Part shown: in pieces, positions 1-11,558 of the stretch | Numbering within the stretch: position 1 is the first letter of the stretch | Layout: each line of letters starts with the position of its first letter | Assembly: GCF_027579695.1 (NCBI RefSeq) | Contig: NC_083587.1 | Coordinates: 41,235,732-41,299,731 of the forward strand | DNA from: Neoarius graeffei | Taxonomy: Eukaryota > Chordata > Actinopteri > Siluriformes > Ariidae | Direction: 5' to 3' | Length of the DNA stretch: 64,000 nt | Made by a program: the position numbers and the translations under genes | Notes under the pieces: generated by a model | Told to the model about the DNA's origin: nothing | The model's input: only the letters and a program-made list of their open reading frames with translations | Database searches by the model: none

Positions 1-969
1 ACCAGACGTTCCCGTTTTCCAGGGACAGTCCCTGTTTTTGGTGGCCTGTCCCCAGCTGGAGCTGTCACTGGAAATGTCCCTGTTTTTAACCATGACCGAC
101 AGACCTCCCCAAAAAAAAGACTGAACCCCCCAGATGGAAACATCTACCAGATTTCAGCAGATGCCTTGCGGATTGTTTTTTGGATCACTTTAAGACGGGC
201 TCAGGCCGATAGCAGAGATGTTTGAGAACACTGGTGCAGATTTGGGGAGGGCGCACCTGGCTTGCACCCCTGTCAAAAAAAAAATGTTTTAGTATTGCAG
301 ATATTGAGATATGCCTGCTATTTTTAATTTAATTAATAAGGTTTTAAAAAATAAACAAAATAAATAGTTATGTGGGATTGAGCTGAAGAGTTTATGGTAT
401 ATGGGACATGTACCATTTTGGGGGTAAGCCTCACTTTGATTTTTACGACAGCGGCTGGATAGGTCTGTGAGAGATGTTGATTTTTGCAACGGCTCTGAAG
501 AAAATCTGCTTGAAATCTCCTAAGTCTTGAGAACTAAGATTTATTATAGGACTTGTTCACATGCAACTCACACAATCATTGTATCATTATTCTCAGTCTA
601 GAAGACTCAGGAGCTCAGATTGCAGTTACTGACTTTGTATTATGGACATGCAACTCTTGCAGTCTTTGTTTATAGTTCTCTCGGTATTAAGCTCTGTCTT
701 AAGTGGCCACTTACATTCCCTCAATTTACCTGGGTGTATTCACTGTCTCATATGTGCATTGAATGTCCTGAGCAGGAGCTCAGATTGCTGTTGCTAAAAT
801 AGTAATAATTTATTGATATGAGGTGCTTTGTGGTCAGTGTACTACATTGTAGTGTGTCATGTGGTAATGCATTATATGACAGTGCAACTTTCATAAAGAT
901 TACCATATCAGTTGGAATTATGTTCTATGTATATACCTGCAACTCTGAAAATATAATTTTCAGTGACTA
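1..969. other. No recognisable gene
   Basis: AT-rich sequence left of the first LTR element. The short open frames show no known motif. A phrase containing 'aggagctcagattgc' occurs near 608 and 774, but I see no larger repeat structure. It is probably old, unrecognised repeat or intergenic DNA. Confidence 0.4.
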
Positions 970-1282
970 TGTGGCAGCGGGGGTGTGGTCAAGCATCGGT
1001 CTGTGACCAGAGGGCAGAGTCAGGGAAGCTAAGTGGCAGAATCGCTGCACCTGATGTCAATTAACCTGTGTTTGTGTGTCTTCCCCAGTGACTGCGCCCT
1101 ATATAAGGAGGGAGAGAGCGGAGGAAGGGCGCTCTCTCCCCAACCAGATGACTGATGGGTGTGTGTGTGTCTGAGTGTCTGGGAGAGTGTGTACGCTGAA
1201 TAGTGTTACAATAAAGAGTTTTGGAAACTCGGTTCTGGCCTGCCGTACTTCTGTGCTCCACCCACCTGCTCAAAGTTTTACA
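970..1282 (+). repeat. 5' LTR of the Gmr1-like element
   Basis: Starts TGTGGCAGCG and ends TTTTACA. It contains a TATA box (CTATATAAGG, about 1100-1110) and a polyadenylation-type AATAAAG near 1211. The matching copy at 7199-7511 has the same length and ends. Confidence 0.93.
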
Positions 1283-1283
1283 G

Positions 1284-1301
1284 TAGTGCTGAGACCCGGG
1301 A
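1284..1301 (+). promoter_or_regulatory. Candidate tRNA primer-binding site
   Basis: One base after the 5' LTR comes TAGTGCTGAGACCCGGGA. It resembles the complement of a tRNA 3' end, closest from memory to a tRNA-Phe type site with about three mismatches. The position is right; the tRNA identity is tentative. Confidence 0.45.
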
Positions 1302-2398
1302 CAGAGCACAGAGGAGAACAGCCCCATGGAGTCCTCCCCCTTCGCAGACCTGATCCACACCCTCGCCACGGCCCAACAGAGCCAGCACCAGGTGCTGGTC
1401 GCCCTCCAAAAGGAGCAAGAGCAAAGGTTCGAGGCCCTGGTGCTGGCGCAACAGGAAGATTGTCAGGCGTTCCAGCATCTCCTTGCGTTGGCAGGGTCCA
1501 CCACCTCCACTGCCACGGGCCCTCCCCACCTCACCCTAACGAAGATGGGCCCGCACGACGACCCCGAGGCCTTCCTCGCGCTATTCGAACAAGCAGCAGA
1601 GGCCTGGGGCTGGCCGGTGGAACAGTGCGCGGTGCGCCTCCTCCCCCTGCTAACGGGTGAGGTGCAGCTGGCCGTGCTACAGCTCCCCGCCGACAGCCGG
1701 CTAGCCTACGCGGACCTGCGCCAGGCCGTCCTCCAGCATGTGGGGCACACCCCAGAACAACAACGCCAGCGCTTCCGCACTCTACGCCTAGAGGAGGTTG
1801 GCCGGCCGTTCGTGTTTGGCCAGCAACTCCGGGACACCTGCCAGCGGTGGCTGAGGGCTGACAACCGCGATGCTGAGGGAATCATCAATCTGGTAGCACT
1901 GGAGCAGTTCATCGCCCGATTTCCCGAAGGGACCGTGGAGTGGGTCCCATGCCATCGCCCAGCGTTGCTGGATCAGGCCATCGAGTTGGCGGAGGATCAT
2001 TTGGCGGCTGTTCCCACAGCAGGATCGCAGATCTCCTCTTCTCCTCTCTCCTCTCTCTCTCTCCCCCCCTCCCCTTCTGTGTCTCGTCCTCACCCCATTC
2101 CCCCACCGCGGAGGCAGGGGCTGGCTCCACCCCAGCTGGCCTGCCACACCCATGGTGCCCTCCCATTTCCCGCTTCCCTGTCTGTTTCTCTCCCCCCTCA
2201 GGTGAGTGAGCCCCAGAGCACCGGTGCAGAGAGAGAGCCCGGGCCTGTTTGCTGGTGCTGTGGGGAGCCGGGGCACCTCCAGCATCAGTGCTCGGTAATG
2301 GAGTTGGGCGTGGTGGTCCGGATCCCCGACCCACCAGGAACCACCCTCGATCGGGCCAGAGCATATCGCATACCAGTGAGTGTCCAAGGGGATATGTA

Positions 2399-4015
2399 CA
2401 GTGCCTTGAAAAAGTATTCATACCCCTTGAACTTTTTCACATTTTTCCACCTTACAACCACAAACTTAAAAGTTTTTTTATTGAGATTTTATGTGATAGA
2501 CCAACACAGAGTGGCACATAATTGTGAAGTGAAAGGAAAATGATAAATGGTCTTCAAAATTTTAAACAAATAAAAATCTGAAAAATGTGGTGTGCATTAG
2601 TATTCAGCCCCCTGTCCTCTGATACCTCTAAATACAATCCAGTGCAATCAATTGCCTTCAGAAGTCATCTAATTAGTTAATAGAGTCCTACTGTGTATAA
2701 TTTACTCTCAGCATAAATACGCTTGTTCTGTGAAGGCCTCAGTGGTTTGTTAGAGAACACTGAAGAACAAACAGCATCATGAAGACCAAAGAACTCACCA
2801 GACAGGTCAGGGATAAAGTTCTGGAGAAGTTTAAAACAGGGTTAGGTTATAAAAAAAATCCCAAGCTCTGAACATCTCAAGAACCACTGTTCAATCCATC
2901 ATTCAAAAATGTAAAAAGTATGGCACAACTGCAAACCAACCAAGACATGGCTGTCCACCTAAACTGACAGAGCGAGCAAGGAGAGCACTGGTCAGAGAAG
3001 CAGCCAAGAGGCCCATGATCACTCTGGAGGAGCTGCAGAAATCCATAGCTCAGGTGGGAGAATCTGTACACAGGACAACTACAAGTCATACACTCCACAA
3101 ATCTGGCCTTTTTGGAAGAGTGGCAAGAAGAAAGCCATTGTTGAAAGACAGGCATAAGAAGTCCCATTTGCAGTTTGCCAGAAGCCATGTAGGGGACACA
3201 GCAAACATGTGGAAGAAGGTGCTTTGGTCAGATGAGACCAAAGTTGAACTTTTTGGCCTAAGTGCAAAGCGCTATGTGTGGCAGAAAACTAACACTGCTC
3301 ATCACCCTGCACACACCATCCACACTGTGAAACATGGTGGTGGCAGCATCATGCTATGGGGATGCTTTTCTTCAGCAGGGACAGGGAAGCTGGTCAGAGT
3401 TGATGGGAAGATGGATGGAGTTAAATACAGGGCAATCTTGGAAGAAAACCTGTTGGAGGCTGCAAAAGACTTGAGACTGGGAAGGAGATTCACCTTCCAG
3501 CAAGACAATGACCCTAAACATACAGCCAGAGCTACAATGGAATGGTTTAGATCAAAGAATATTCATGTGTTAGAATGGCCCAGTCAAAGTCCAGACCTAA
3601 ATCCCATTGAGCATCTGTGACAAGACTTGAAAATTGCTGTTCACAAACGCTCTCCATCCAATCTGGCTGAGCTTGAGCTATTTTGCAAAGAAGAATGGGC
3701 AAAAATTTTAGTGTCTAGATGTGCAAAGCTGGTAGAAACATACCACAAAAGACTTGCAGCTGTAACTGCAGCAAAAGGTGGCTGTACAAAGTATTGATGC
3801 GGGGGGGCTGAATACTAATGCACATCACATTTTTCAGATTTTTATTTGTTTACAATTTTGAAGACCATTTATCATTTTCATTTCACTTTACAATTATGTG
3901 CTACTCTGTGTTGGTCTATCACATACAATCTCAATAAAAAACTTTTAAGTTCGTGGTTGTAAGGTGGAAAAATGTGAAAAAGTTCAAGGGGTATGAATAC
4001 TTTTTCAAGGCACTG
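2399..4015 (+). mobile_element. Tc1-like transposon, family A copy 1
   Basis: A 1617-bp element flanked by TA on both sides (2397-2398 and 4016-4017). Inverted repeats of about 200 bp begin CAGTGCCTTGAAAAAGTATT. It landed in a TA inside the retrotransposon frame just upstream of the protease motif. The sister copy at 49810-51429 shares the ends and the transposase. Confidence 0.95.
2779..3797 (+). pseudogene. Tc1-like transposase, family A (broken)
   Basis: Begins MKTKELTRQVRDK, as in the other copy. It has a helix-turn-helix N-terminus and a DD34E catalytic domain with WSDETK, QQDNDPKH and SPDLNPIE. The frame breaks in an A-run near 2850, where one base is missing compared with the sister copy. 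A TGA replaces Trp at 3618-3620. The intact family length would be about 339 residues. This copy cannot make an active transposase. Confidence 0.92.
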
Positions 4016-7000
4016 TATCAGGCTTTGGTGGACTCTGGCTGTAATCAGACCTCAATCCACCAAAGCCCGGTGCAAGACGAGTCATTGGGGAAAGCACAAT
4101 TGGTGAAGGTGTTGTGTGTGCACGGGGATGTTCACAACTACCCTTTAGTGTCAGTCCACATTCTTTTTTGAGGGGAAAAATTTAGTGTAAAGGCGGCGGT
4201 TAATCCTTGCCTTACCCACTCGATAATTTTGGGGACTGATTGGCCGGGATTTCGGGAATTAATGACTCATTTAGTGAAGAGTGGGTCCTGCCGTAGTTCA
4301 GCAGGGGGAGGTCCCGGTGTGGAATTGATGGGAGCAGCTGTCACAGAGCCATCTATGTCATCACCGTATCAGAGTGAAGAGCTGCAGGCTCCTCCTCCTT
4401 CTCTCGGGGAATCCCTTGCGGATTTCCCGTTAGAGCAGTCGCGAGACGAGACTCTGCAGCATGCGTTTGACCAAGTGAGAGTAATCGATGGTCAAATGCT
4501 CCAGCCAAACACCACCCCGTCCTTCCCCTATTTCTCCATTATGAGGGATAGGTTATACCGAGTGACGCAGGACACTCAGACTAAAGAGACGATCTCACAA
4601 CTTTTGATTCCAAAGAGCCGCGGGAATTGGTATTCCAGGTGGCTCACTTTAATCCCATGGCTGGACACTTGGGGCAGGATAAGACACTAGCCCGAATAAT
4701 GGCCCAGTTCTATTGGCCAAGGATTCGCGGCGATGTCCGTAGGTGGTGTACGGTATGCCACGAATGCCAGTTAGTAAATCTAGCGGCCATTCCAAAAGCG
4801 CCTTTGCACCCTCTACCATTAATCAAGACCTCGTTTGAAAGAATTGGGATGGATCTTGTCGGGCCATTAGATCGGTCAACACGAGGGTATCGCTTTATTT
4901 TAGTTCTGGTGGACTATGCAACGCGATACCTGGAAGCAGTGCCTCTTCGCAATATCTCAGCATGTAGTATTGCGGAAGCACTCTTCCACGTCATCTCCCG
5001 AGTTGGAATCCCCAAAGAGATTCTGACTGATCAAGGCACTTCGTTTATGTCATGCACACTGCGCGAACTGTATGGGTTACTGGGAATTAAGCCGGTCTGC
5101 ACCAGCGTGTATCACCCACAAACGGACGGTTTAGTCGAACGGTTCAATCGCACACTCAAGAATATAATTAAAAAGTTTGTACGCGAGGACACACGCAATT
5201 GGGATAAATGTCTCAAACCCCTGTTATTCACAGTGCGAGAGGTCCCACAAGCCTCCACAGGGTTCTCCCCATTTGAATTATTATATGGGCTTAAGCCGCG
5301 TGGCATCCTAGATGTTCTACGGGAAAATTGGGAGGCGGGACCTTCCCCGAGCAAAAATGAAATTCAATACGTTATTGACCTGCGCGCAAAACTCCACACA
5401 CTCACACACCTAGCCCAGGAGAATTTGCGGCAGGCCCAAGAACGGCAAACCCGCCTGTATGACAGGGGTATGCGCCTTAGGGAGTTCACACCGGGAGATA
5501 AAGTACTTGTACTGTTGCCCACATCGAGCTCCAAATTAGTCGCCAAGTGGCAAGGACCCTTTGTGGTCACACGGCAAGTCGGGGACATTGACAATGAGGT
5601 GAGGCGAATGGACAGGGGTGGGGCGCTACAGATTTACCACCTCAATCTGCTCAAACTCTGGAACAAGGAGGTCCCCGTGGCATTGGTGTCGTTGGTTCCA
5701 GAGAAGACGGAGCTGGGGCCGGAGGTTCAAAAAGGAACATTGACATCTCTTACCTCTCTGGTCCCCTGTGGAGACCACCTCTCCCCAACACAACTCATGG
5801 AGGTTGCCCAGTTGCAGACCGAATTTTCGGATGTGTTCTCACCCCTGCCCGGCCACACCCACCTCATAGAACACCACATTGAGACGCCCCCAGGGGTGGT
5901 AGTGTGCAGCTGCCCTTACAGGCTACCCAAACACAAGAAAAAGGTGGTTCGGGAAGAACTCGAGGCCATGCTCGAAATGGGCATCATTGAGGAGTCCCAC
6001 AGTGACTGGAGCAGCCTGGTGGTCTTGTTTCCCAAGGCTGATGGGTCGGTCCGGTTCTGTGTGGACTATAGAAAAGTCAATGCAGTGTCTAAATTCGATG
6101 CGTACCCAATGCCTCGTATTGACGAGTTGCTGGATCGACTAGGCACGGCCCGCTTTTATTTGACACTGGATTTGACAAAGGCTTATCGGCAGATCCCCTT
6201 GACTCCACTATCCCAAGAAAAAATGGCCTTTTCCACACTGTTTGGCTTACACCAATTTGTCACACTTCCTTTTGGGCTGTTTGGGGCACCTGCTACATTC
6301 CAGCGGCTTATGGACAGGGTCCTCCGCCCCCACGTCACCGCATATTTAGATGATATCATAATCTATAGTAACAACTGGCAGCGGCATCTGCAACACCTGA
6401 AGACCGTCCTTGGGTCACTGAGGTGAGCGGGTCTCACAGCCAACCCGAAGAAGTGTGCGATTGGGTGGGTGGAAGTACAGTATCTGGGCTTCCACTTGGG
6501 CAATGGACAGGTGCGTCCCCAAATTATTAAGACAGCAGCGATTGCGGCCTGCCTGAGGCCCAAGACCAAAAAGGGGGTGAGACAGTTCCTGGGGCTGGCT
6601 GGCTACTATCGTAGGTTTATACCTAATTATTCGGACGTCACCAGCCCGCTGACTGATCTCACTAAAAAGGGGGCACCAGATCCGGTCCAGTGGACAGAGC
6701 AATGCCAGCGGGCTTTCTCTGAGGTGAAGGCTGCACTGTGTGGGGGGCCACTGTTACACTCCCCTGACTTTTCTCTCCCCTTTATGTTGCAGACGGACGC
6801 GTCGGACAAAGGGCTGGGGGCTGTTCTGTCCCAGGAGGTGGAGGGGGAGGATCGCCTTATGCTGTACATCAGCAGGAAGCTGTCGGTGCGTGAGGGGCGC
6901 TACAGCACGATAGAGAAGGAGTGCCTAGCCATCAAGTGGGCGGTCCTCGCCCTCTGCTACTACCTGCTGGGATGCCCTTTCACCCTCTGTTTGGACCACG

Positions 7001-7198
7001 TGCCCCTCCAGTGGCTCCACCGCATGAAGGATGCCAACGCATGGATCACCCTTTGGTATCTGGCACTCCAGCCCTTTAACTTCAAGGTGATCCACAGGCC
7101 AGGGGCACAGATGGTCGTGGCGGACTTCCTCTCCCGTCGGGAGGGGGAGTCGGCTGCAGGCCGGACGGCTGCCCGGCCTGAGTCGGGCAGTGGGGGTA

Positions 7199-7511
7199 TG
7201 TGGCAGCGGGAGCGTGGTCAAGTGTTGGTCTGTGACCGGAGGGCGGAGTCAGGGAAGGTAAGTGGCAGAATCACTGCACCTGATGTCAATTAACCTGTGT
7301 TTGTGTGTCTTCCCCAGCGACTGCGCCCTATATAAGGAGGGAGAGAGCGGAGGAAGGGAGCTCTCTCCCCAACCAGATGACTGATGGGTGTGTGCATGTC
7401 TGAGTGTCTGGGAGAGTGTGTATGCTGAAAAGTGTTACAATAAAGAATTTTGGAAACTCGGTTCTGGCCTGCTGTACTTCTGTGCTCCACCCACCCGCTC
7501 AAAGTTTTACA
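7199..7511 (+). repeat. 3' LTR of the Gmr1-like element
   Basis: A 313-bp partner of 970-1282, preceded by a G-rich tract (GTGGGGGT) that could serve as polypurine tract and followed by the GACTA duplication. The TATA box and AATAAAG are kept. Confidence 0.93.
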
Positions 7512-8260
7512 GACTAATAAAATGGTTTTGAAAGTTTCTACTTTTAAAACATATTTTTGATATGGTAATTTTCTTTAAGAGATTTCATTTACAATGTGTC
7601 TGACAGCTCAAAATGCATCTCCAGGCATTTAAAAACTGCAGAGCTTCCAGGGGCCTCTGGATCTGCCCCGGAACACCTCTGGCGATAGCCTTTCCAGTAT
7701 TTTGAATGGTGGAGCTGAGGAACAACTTTTTAGCAGAGCGCTAGAATCATTGCCTAAACTAAAGTCGTTCATTCAGCTTTGACAGATCACTTCATCCGCT
7801 CCTGGACAGGTGAACCATAGTTTTTTCTTGTAGGCCTAAGTAACATTGTTTGTCATCTGTTATTTAGCTTTTAAATGTGTAAGCAACATTTTGCGATGTT
7901 GTATATGACATAACATTGCTTGTCACACTGTATTGAGATGTACCAGTTAACCTAACAAACCATAGCCTACTGTGGCCAAGGCTAGCAGGAGAAAGCTCAG
8001 TGCAGCGCCAATTGGTCAGCTGAAGTTGCTGTTAGATGTAGCATTGCTGTAACAGAAGTCCAAACTGAGGTAAAATTGTAACAGTTCAACGGCATAAGCT
8101 AACTTACACACAAATTGGTGTGTTATCCCACACAGTAGCTGGCTATGTAAAGCTGTAGGCTTATGGTAATGTTACCAAAGTGTCAGTAATTTGTATAATT
8201 TGTTGTGATGTGTAGCGGACTACACATTTTGATTAAGGCTACTCATTTAGGCTAGCTCGT
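7512..8260. other. No gene seen
   Basis: AT-rich unique-looking sequence after the 3' LTR. No long frame, splice-supported exon or repeat family was recognised. Confidence 0.4.
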
Positions 8261-8273
8261 CAATTCAGCTATG

Positions 8274-8754
8274 CTGTGGGTGGTAGAAATGGGCAACTGG
8301 ACTTGCTTGAAGATTCTTGAAAACATTTCACCTCTCGTCCAAAAGGCTTCCTCAGTTCTGTCTGAGGAACTGAGGAAGTGTACACCCTGAACTGTACAGG
8401 GTGTACGCCAGACCCAGCTGTTTTCGGTGACTCACAGGAGGACAGAGAGAGTCAGATTACCATTGATCACCCTAACGGGCAATCCTTTGATCACCCTAAT
8501 GACTCGCCGTTCACACCCAGCCTCCAGTGACCCACACCAACATGATGCCTCAATGACACCTTAGATGAGCTGGTCATCAGAATTCTGATTCTGATCCAGG
8601 AGAGGATATCTGATACTCCCTATTAGTCAGACAGAACTGAGGAAGCCTTTTGGACGAGAGGTGAAACGTTTTCAAGAATCTTCAAGCAAGTCCAGTTGCC
8701 CATTTCTACCACCCACAGTTTACTATGACCTGGATGATTGAGAATCTTCACAGA
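8274..8754. mobile_element. Hairpin-bearing interspersed repeat with 13-bp target duplication
   Basis: Two arms of about 90 bp (8274-8364 and 8625-8717) are near-perfect reverse complements, containing TTCACCTCTCGTCC and its complement. The whole unit is flanked by direct copies of CAATTCAGCTATG at 8261-8273 and 8755-8767. The right end extends about 37 bp past the hairpin arm. The hairpin, long duplication and asymmetric tail point to a non-autonomous element, possibly retrotransposed. I recognise it as a common teleost repeat but cannot name the family securely. Confidence 0.75.
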
Positions 8755-8811
8755 CAATTCAGCTATGGCTACAATTTAGACTATGGGAGATCAGGAATCA
8801 CTTGTATCCTC

Positions 8812-8845
<34 letters not shown>

Positions 8846-8847
8846 TT
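8812..8847. repeat. (AAT)n microsatellite
   Basis: About 12 copies of AAT. Confidence 0.95.
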
Positions 8848-9289
8848 ACCATACCTTGAATTTGCTTGGATTGAAGCAAACTGTTTGTTTAAATTGTGTT
8901 GTGTGTTTTGTATATTTTTAAATACATTGTCCATTACTAGTGGCATATATGGTAATTAATTTAATATATTTACTTTCATGGGTCTAAAACATCTATCTCA
9001 GTTAGCTTACAATTTAAGAGTCTATAAATCTAAACAATGTACCCATACCAGAGATTTTCACATTGTCTTTAATTAATATTAACCTAAAGCAGTTGCAGAA
9101 CAGGCCTACACTGCACTCAGTGAGGAAAATCCCACTTTTTATACAATGCATGTTCAAAATACATGAAAAACAGAAATGTCCCCCATTTTTATTACACAGA
9201 TGAAAACATTAAATGTTTTAATGATATTTTCACTGCTGAACCAAAAATGTCCCTGGTTTTCTTCTCAGAAATCTGGTCACCTTATTATG
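8848..9289. other. No gene seen
   Basis: AT-rich sequence. The part from about 9160 may belong to the Tc1-like remnant that follows. Confidence 0.35.
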
Positions 9290-9540
9290 ACAGGCAAAGG
9301 GAGGTTGTACAAAGTATTAAATGTTGGGATGCCAATAATAGTGGCATATGTGTTTTTGTTGAAAATAATTATTTTTTGATGAGGGATTTGTTTTTCACTG
9401 AATAAATTTATTTCAATTAAAGGCTGGATTTTTCTCTTTTTTTCAGTGTGAGATGAAGCAACTTCACCAAAGGGTGGATTTTTTTCTAACCCTTTTTTAC
9501 TGATCTTTATAAGGGGCGCCAATAATTGTGGAGGGCACTG
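9290..9540 (+). mobile_element. 3' end of a decayed Tc1/mariner-like element
   Basis: Ends in the terminal phrase AATTGTGGAGGGCACTG followed by TA, a known end of a teleost Tc1-like family. Upstream text matches the 3' untranslated part of that family. The 5' half is absent or unrecognisable. Confidence 0.6.
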
Positions 9541-9542
9541 TA

Positions 9543-10104
9543 TGTCCCAAACATTCCCTCCCAAATGACAAAATATGCCATTAAAAATGATTTTCAGTCA
9601 GACTTGACAAAAAGATAAGACATGTTTCTTTAGAATCTAATCGAAACATTTTTGCTTCACAAAGGTGGTTCACATTTTGAGGATTTGAGGTTATTATTAT
9701 TAACAGCAAGAACGCGTTGTCCATGTGGAAATTCAAAACCTGTCCCAATAAATCTGAATTCACCCAATATAACTTGGAGTTATTTATACTGCTCATTTTA
9801 TAGAAAGTAAATTGTCATAATATTTCGAGTAGTATTGCTCAGACAATTCGCTAGATGGAGACATTTTCACCAAAATGTATTCCAGTTGAATGTATATTAT
9901 ACAGTATGAGGACAGCACGATGCCATTTTCTCCCATTGTGTGTTTTTAAAACTTATTTTTTAAAATCGAACTGAGAGTCACCATTGACTCCAGAAAATGG
10001 AGCCAGAGTCTGCAGATCTTTTCAAAGGAACCTGAAAAATATAATTGCATATAATTTGCTCAAATAATTAATCTGATGATCCGCTGATACGGTCTAATGT
10101 AAAC
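9543..10104. other. No gene seen
   Basis: AT-rich sequence between a Tc1 end and an L2 LINE. Nothing recognised. Confidence 0.35.
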
Positions 10105-10931
10105 CCCACCTTAGTCAGGTGTATACTGGGAGCCAAGGTGCTGAACATACGGTAGCAGGTAATCTTAGGGTCTTTGGCAAGCACAAGTTTTTGAAGGTTG
10201 TTATACATGTGGGAGCTAACAATATATGCCTTCATCAGTCTGAGGTTACTAAGAGTAACTTTGTAGAGATGTTTAAATTAGCGAAGGCGATGTGCGATGC
10301 TGTAGTATGCTCTGGCTACATCCCAATGTGGTGTGACGATGTAGCTTACAGCAGGTTATGGTCACTGAACTGCTGGTTGTCCAGTTGGTCCTCTGAACAA
10401 TGTGGGCTTTACTGATAATTGGAGTAGTTTTGAGGGCATGGCTGGGGTAAGTTTCCCAAAAGCTTCTTAATGCAAAGAGCATCTTTATCTACCTTTTAAT
10501 CTCCATTGCTAAGCTAACCTGGCTTTCCATATAACGTCATAGCCAAAGTAGTACTTTAGTTCACTCTTAACTTATGATGGACCTGAGTCATTCTTTTACA
10601 AAGAACGTCTCCTCACAGCTGAATATACAGAATGAGCATGCGCCTCTGAGGGACTCTCACAACCAATGGGCGAAAACTGGTGTTGAATCTGCTATTGGTG
10701 TTCAATTATTTTTCCTGTATACTGCAAGAACATTGAGTTAATTATTTAATAAACATATGCAAAACAGGATGAATATATTTCAATATGTTATGGAATTACA
10801 TATGGATATCATGTCACATTGATATCACCATATTTTAATCAAATTTAACTCCATTAGGCAAGTATCTAATTCTCTCATCTAATTATACATCATAAATGAG
10901 AAGTTTCTGCATCTCTGACACTGTTTGTAAA

Positions 10932-10967
<36 letters not shown>

Positions 10968-10978
10968 CTGTGTGTGTG

Positions 10979-11349
10979 GGGCGGCACGGTGGTGTAGTGG
11001 TTAGCGCTGTCGCCTCACAGCAAGAAGGTCCTGGGTTCGAGCCCCGGGGCCGGCGAGGGCCTTTCTGTGCGGAGTTTGCATGTTCTCCCCGTGTCCGCGT
11101 GGGTTTCCTCCGGGTGCTCCGGTTTCCCCCACAGTCCAAAGACATGCAGGTTAGGTTAACTGGTGACTCTAAATTGACCGTAGGTGTGAATGTGAGTGTG
11201 AATGGTTGTCTGTGTCAGCCCTGTGATGACCTGGCGACTTGTCCAGGGTGTACCCCGCCTTTCGCCCGTAGTCAGCTGGGATAGGCTCCAGCTTGCCTGC
11301 GACCCTGTAGAACAGGATAAAGCGGCTAGAGATAATGAGATGAGATGAG
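10979..11349 (+). repeat. tRNA-derived SINE (DANA/Mermaid/HE1-like), copy 1
   Basis: Has a pol III A box (TGGTGTAGTGGTTAGC) and B box (GGTTCGAGCCC), a conserved body and a short GAGAT-repeat tail. It is flanked by 13-bp copies of ATCTGTGTGTGTG at 10966-10978 and 11350-11362. An (AT)n tract lies just upstream. Confidence 0.9.
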
Positions 11350-11352
11350 ATC

Positions 11353-11400
<48 letters not shown>

Positions 11401-11403
<3 letters not shown>

Positions 11404-11558
11404 TCGCTTATCCTGTGCAGGGTCGTGGGCAAGCTGGAGCCTATCCCAGCTGACTATGGGCGAGAGGCAGGGTGAATCCTGGAGAAGTCGCCAGATCATC
11501 ACATGGCTGACACATAGAGACAACCAACCATTCACACCTACGGTCAATTTAGAGTTCA
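11401..11558 (-). repeat. Partial SINE of the same family, inverted
   Basis: The reverse complement matches the SINE body from the middle to the CAGCTGGGATAGGC tail. The tRNA-like head is missing, the usual 5' truncation. It lies head to tail against copy 1 across a (TG)n(GA)n tract. Confidence 0.85.

Larger units (their letters stand above)
1326..7193 (+). pseudogene. Gag-pol of the Gmr1-like element (disrupted)
   Basis: Gag starts at ATG 1326. Residues about 70-230 form a SCAN-like capsid region rich in Trp and Arg. A CCHC zinc knuckle (CWCCGEPGHLQHQC, residues 309-322) follows. The frame is interrupted by the Tc1 insertion at 2397-4017 and resumes with the protease motif VDSG at about 4028. 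Frameshifts lie near the T-run at 4164-4170 and near 4620. The 4627-6426 frame carries an HHCC integrase finger, then the integrase core D76, D135 and E171 (DX35E), then RT with the YLDD box at 6343-6354. An in-frame TGA at 6424-6426 precedes the RNase H part (TDASDKG). No integrase or envelope follows RNase H. Confidence 0.9.
970..7511 (+). mobile_element. Complete Gmr1-like Ty3/gypsy LTR retrotransposon, split by a Tc1 element
   Basis: Two 313-bp LTRs, both starting TG and ending CA, flank a gag-pol region. The 5-bp target duplication GACTA sits at 965-969 and 7512-7516. The LTRs differ at about 19 positions (roughly 94 percent identity), so the insertion is not recent. The domain order is gag, zinc knuckle, protease, integrase, reverse transcriptase, RNase H. 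Integrase before RT is the mark of Gmr1-like elements, a deuterostome branch of Ty3/gypsy; ordinary gypsy elements have integrase last. A Tc1-like element occupies 2399-4015. Confidence 0.93.

Noticed and set aside
1175..1660. 161-residue open frame over the LTR and start of gag
   Set aside because: It is a shadow in another frame of the gag at 1326, whose SCAN-like region and zinc knuckle decide the true frame.
9655..9720. Possible regulatory or coding element near 9581-9796
   Set aside because: The short frame has no known motif and the region is AT-rich. Nothing beyond chance is visible.
10985..11050. tRNA gene-like A and B boxes
   Set aside because: The boxes belong to the head of a tRNA-derived SINE with a body, tail and 13-bp duplication. 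The same head occurs in several other copies. It is not a tRNA gene.
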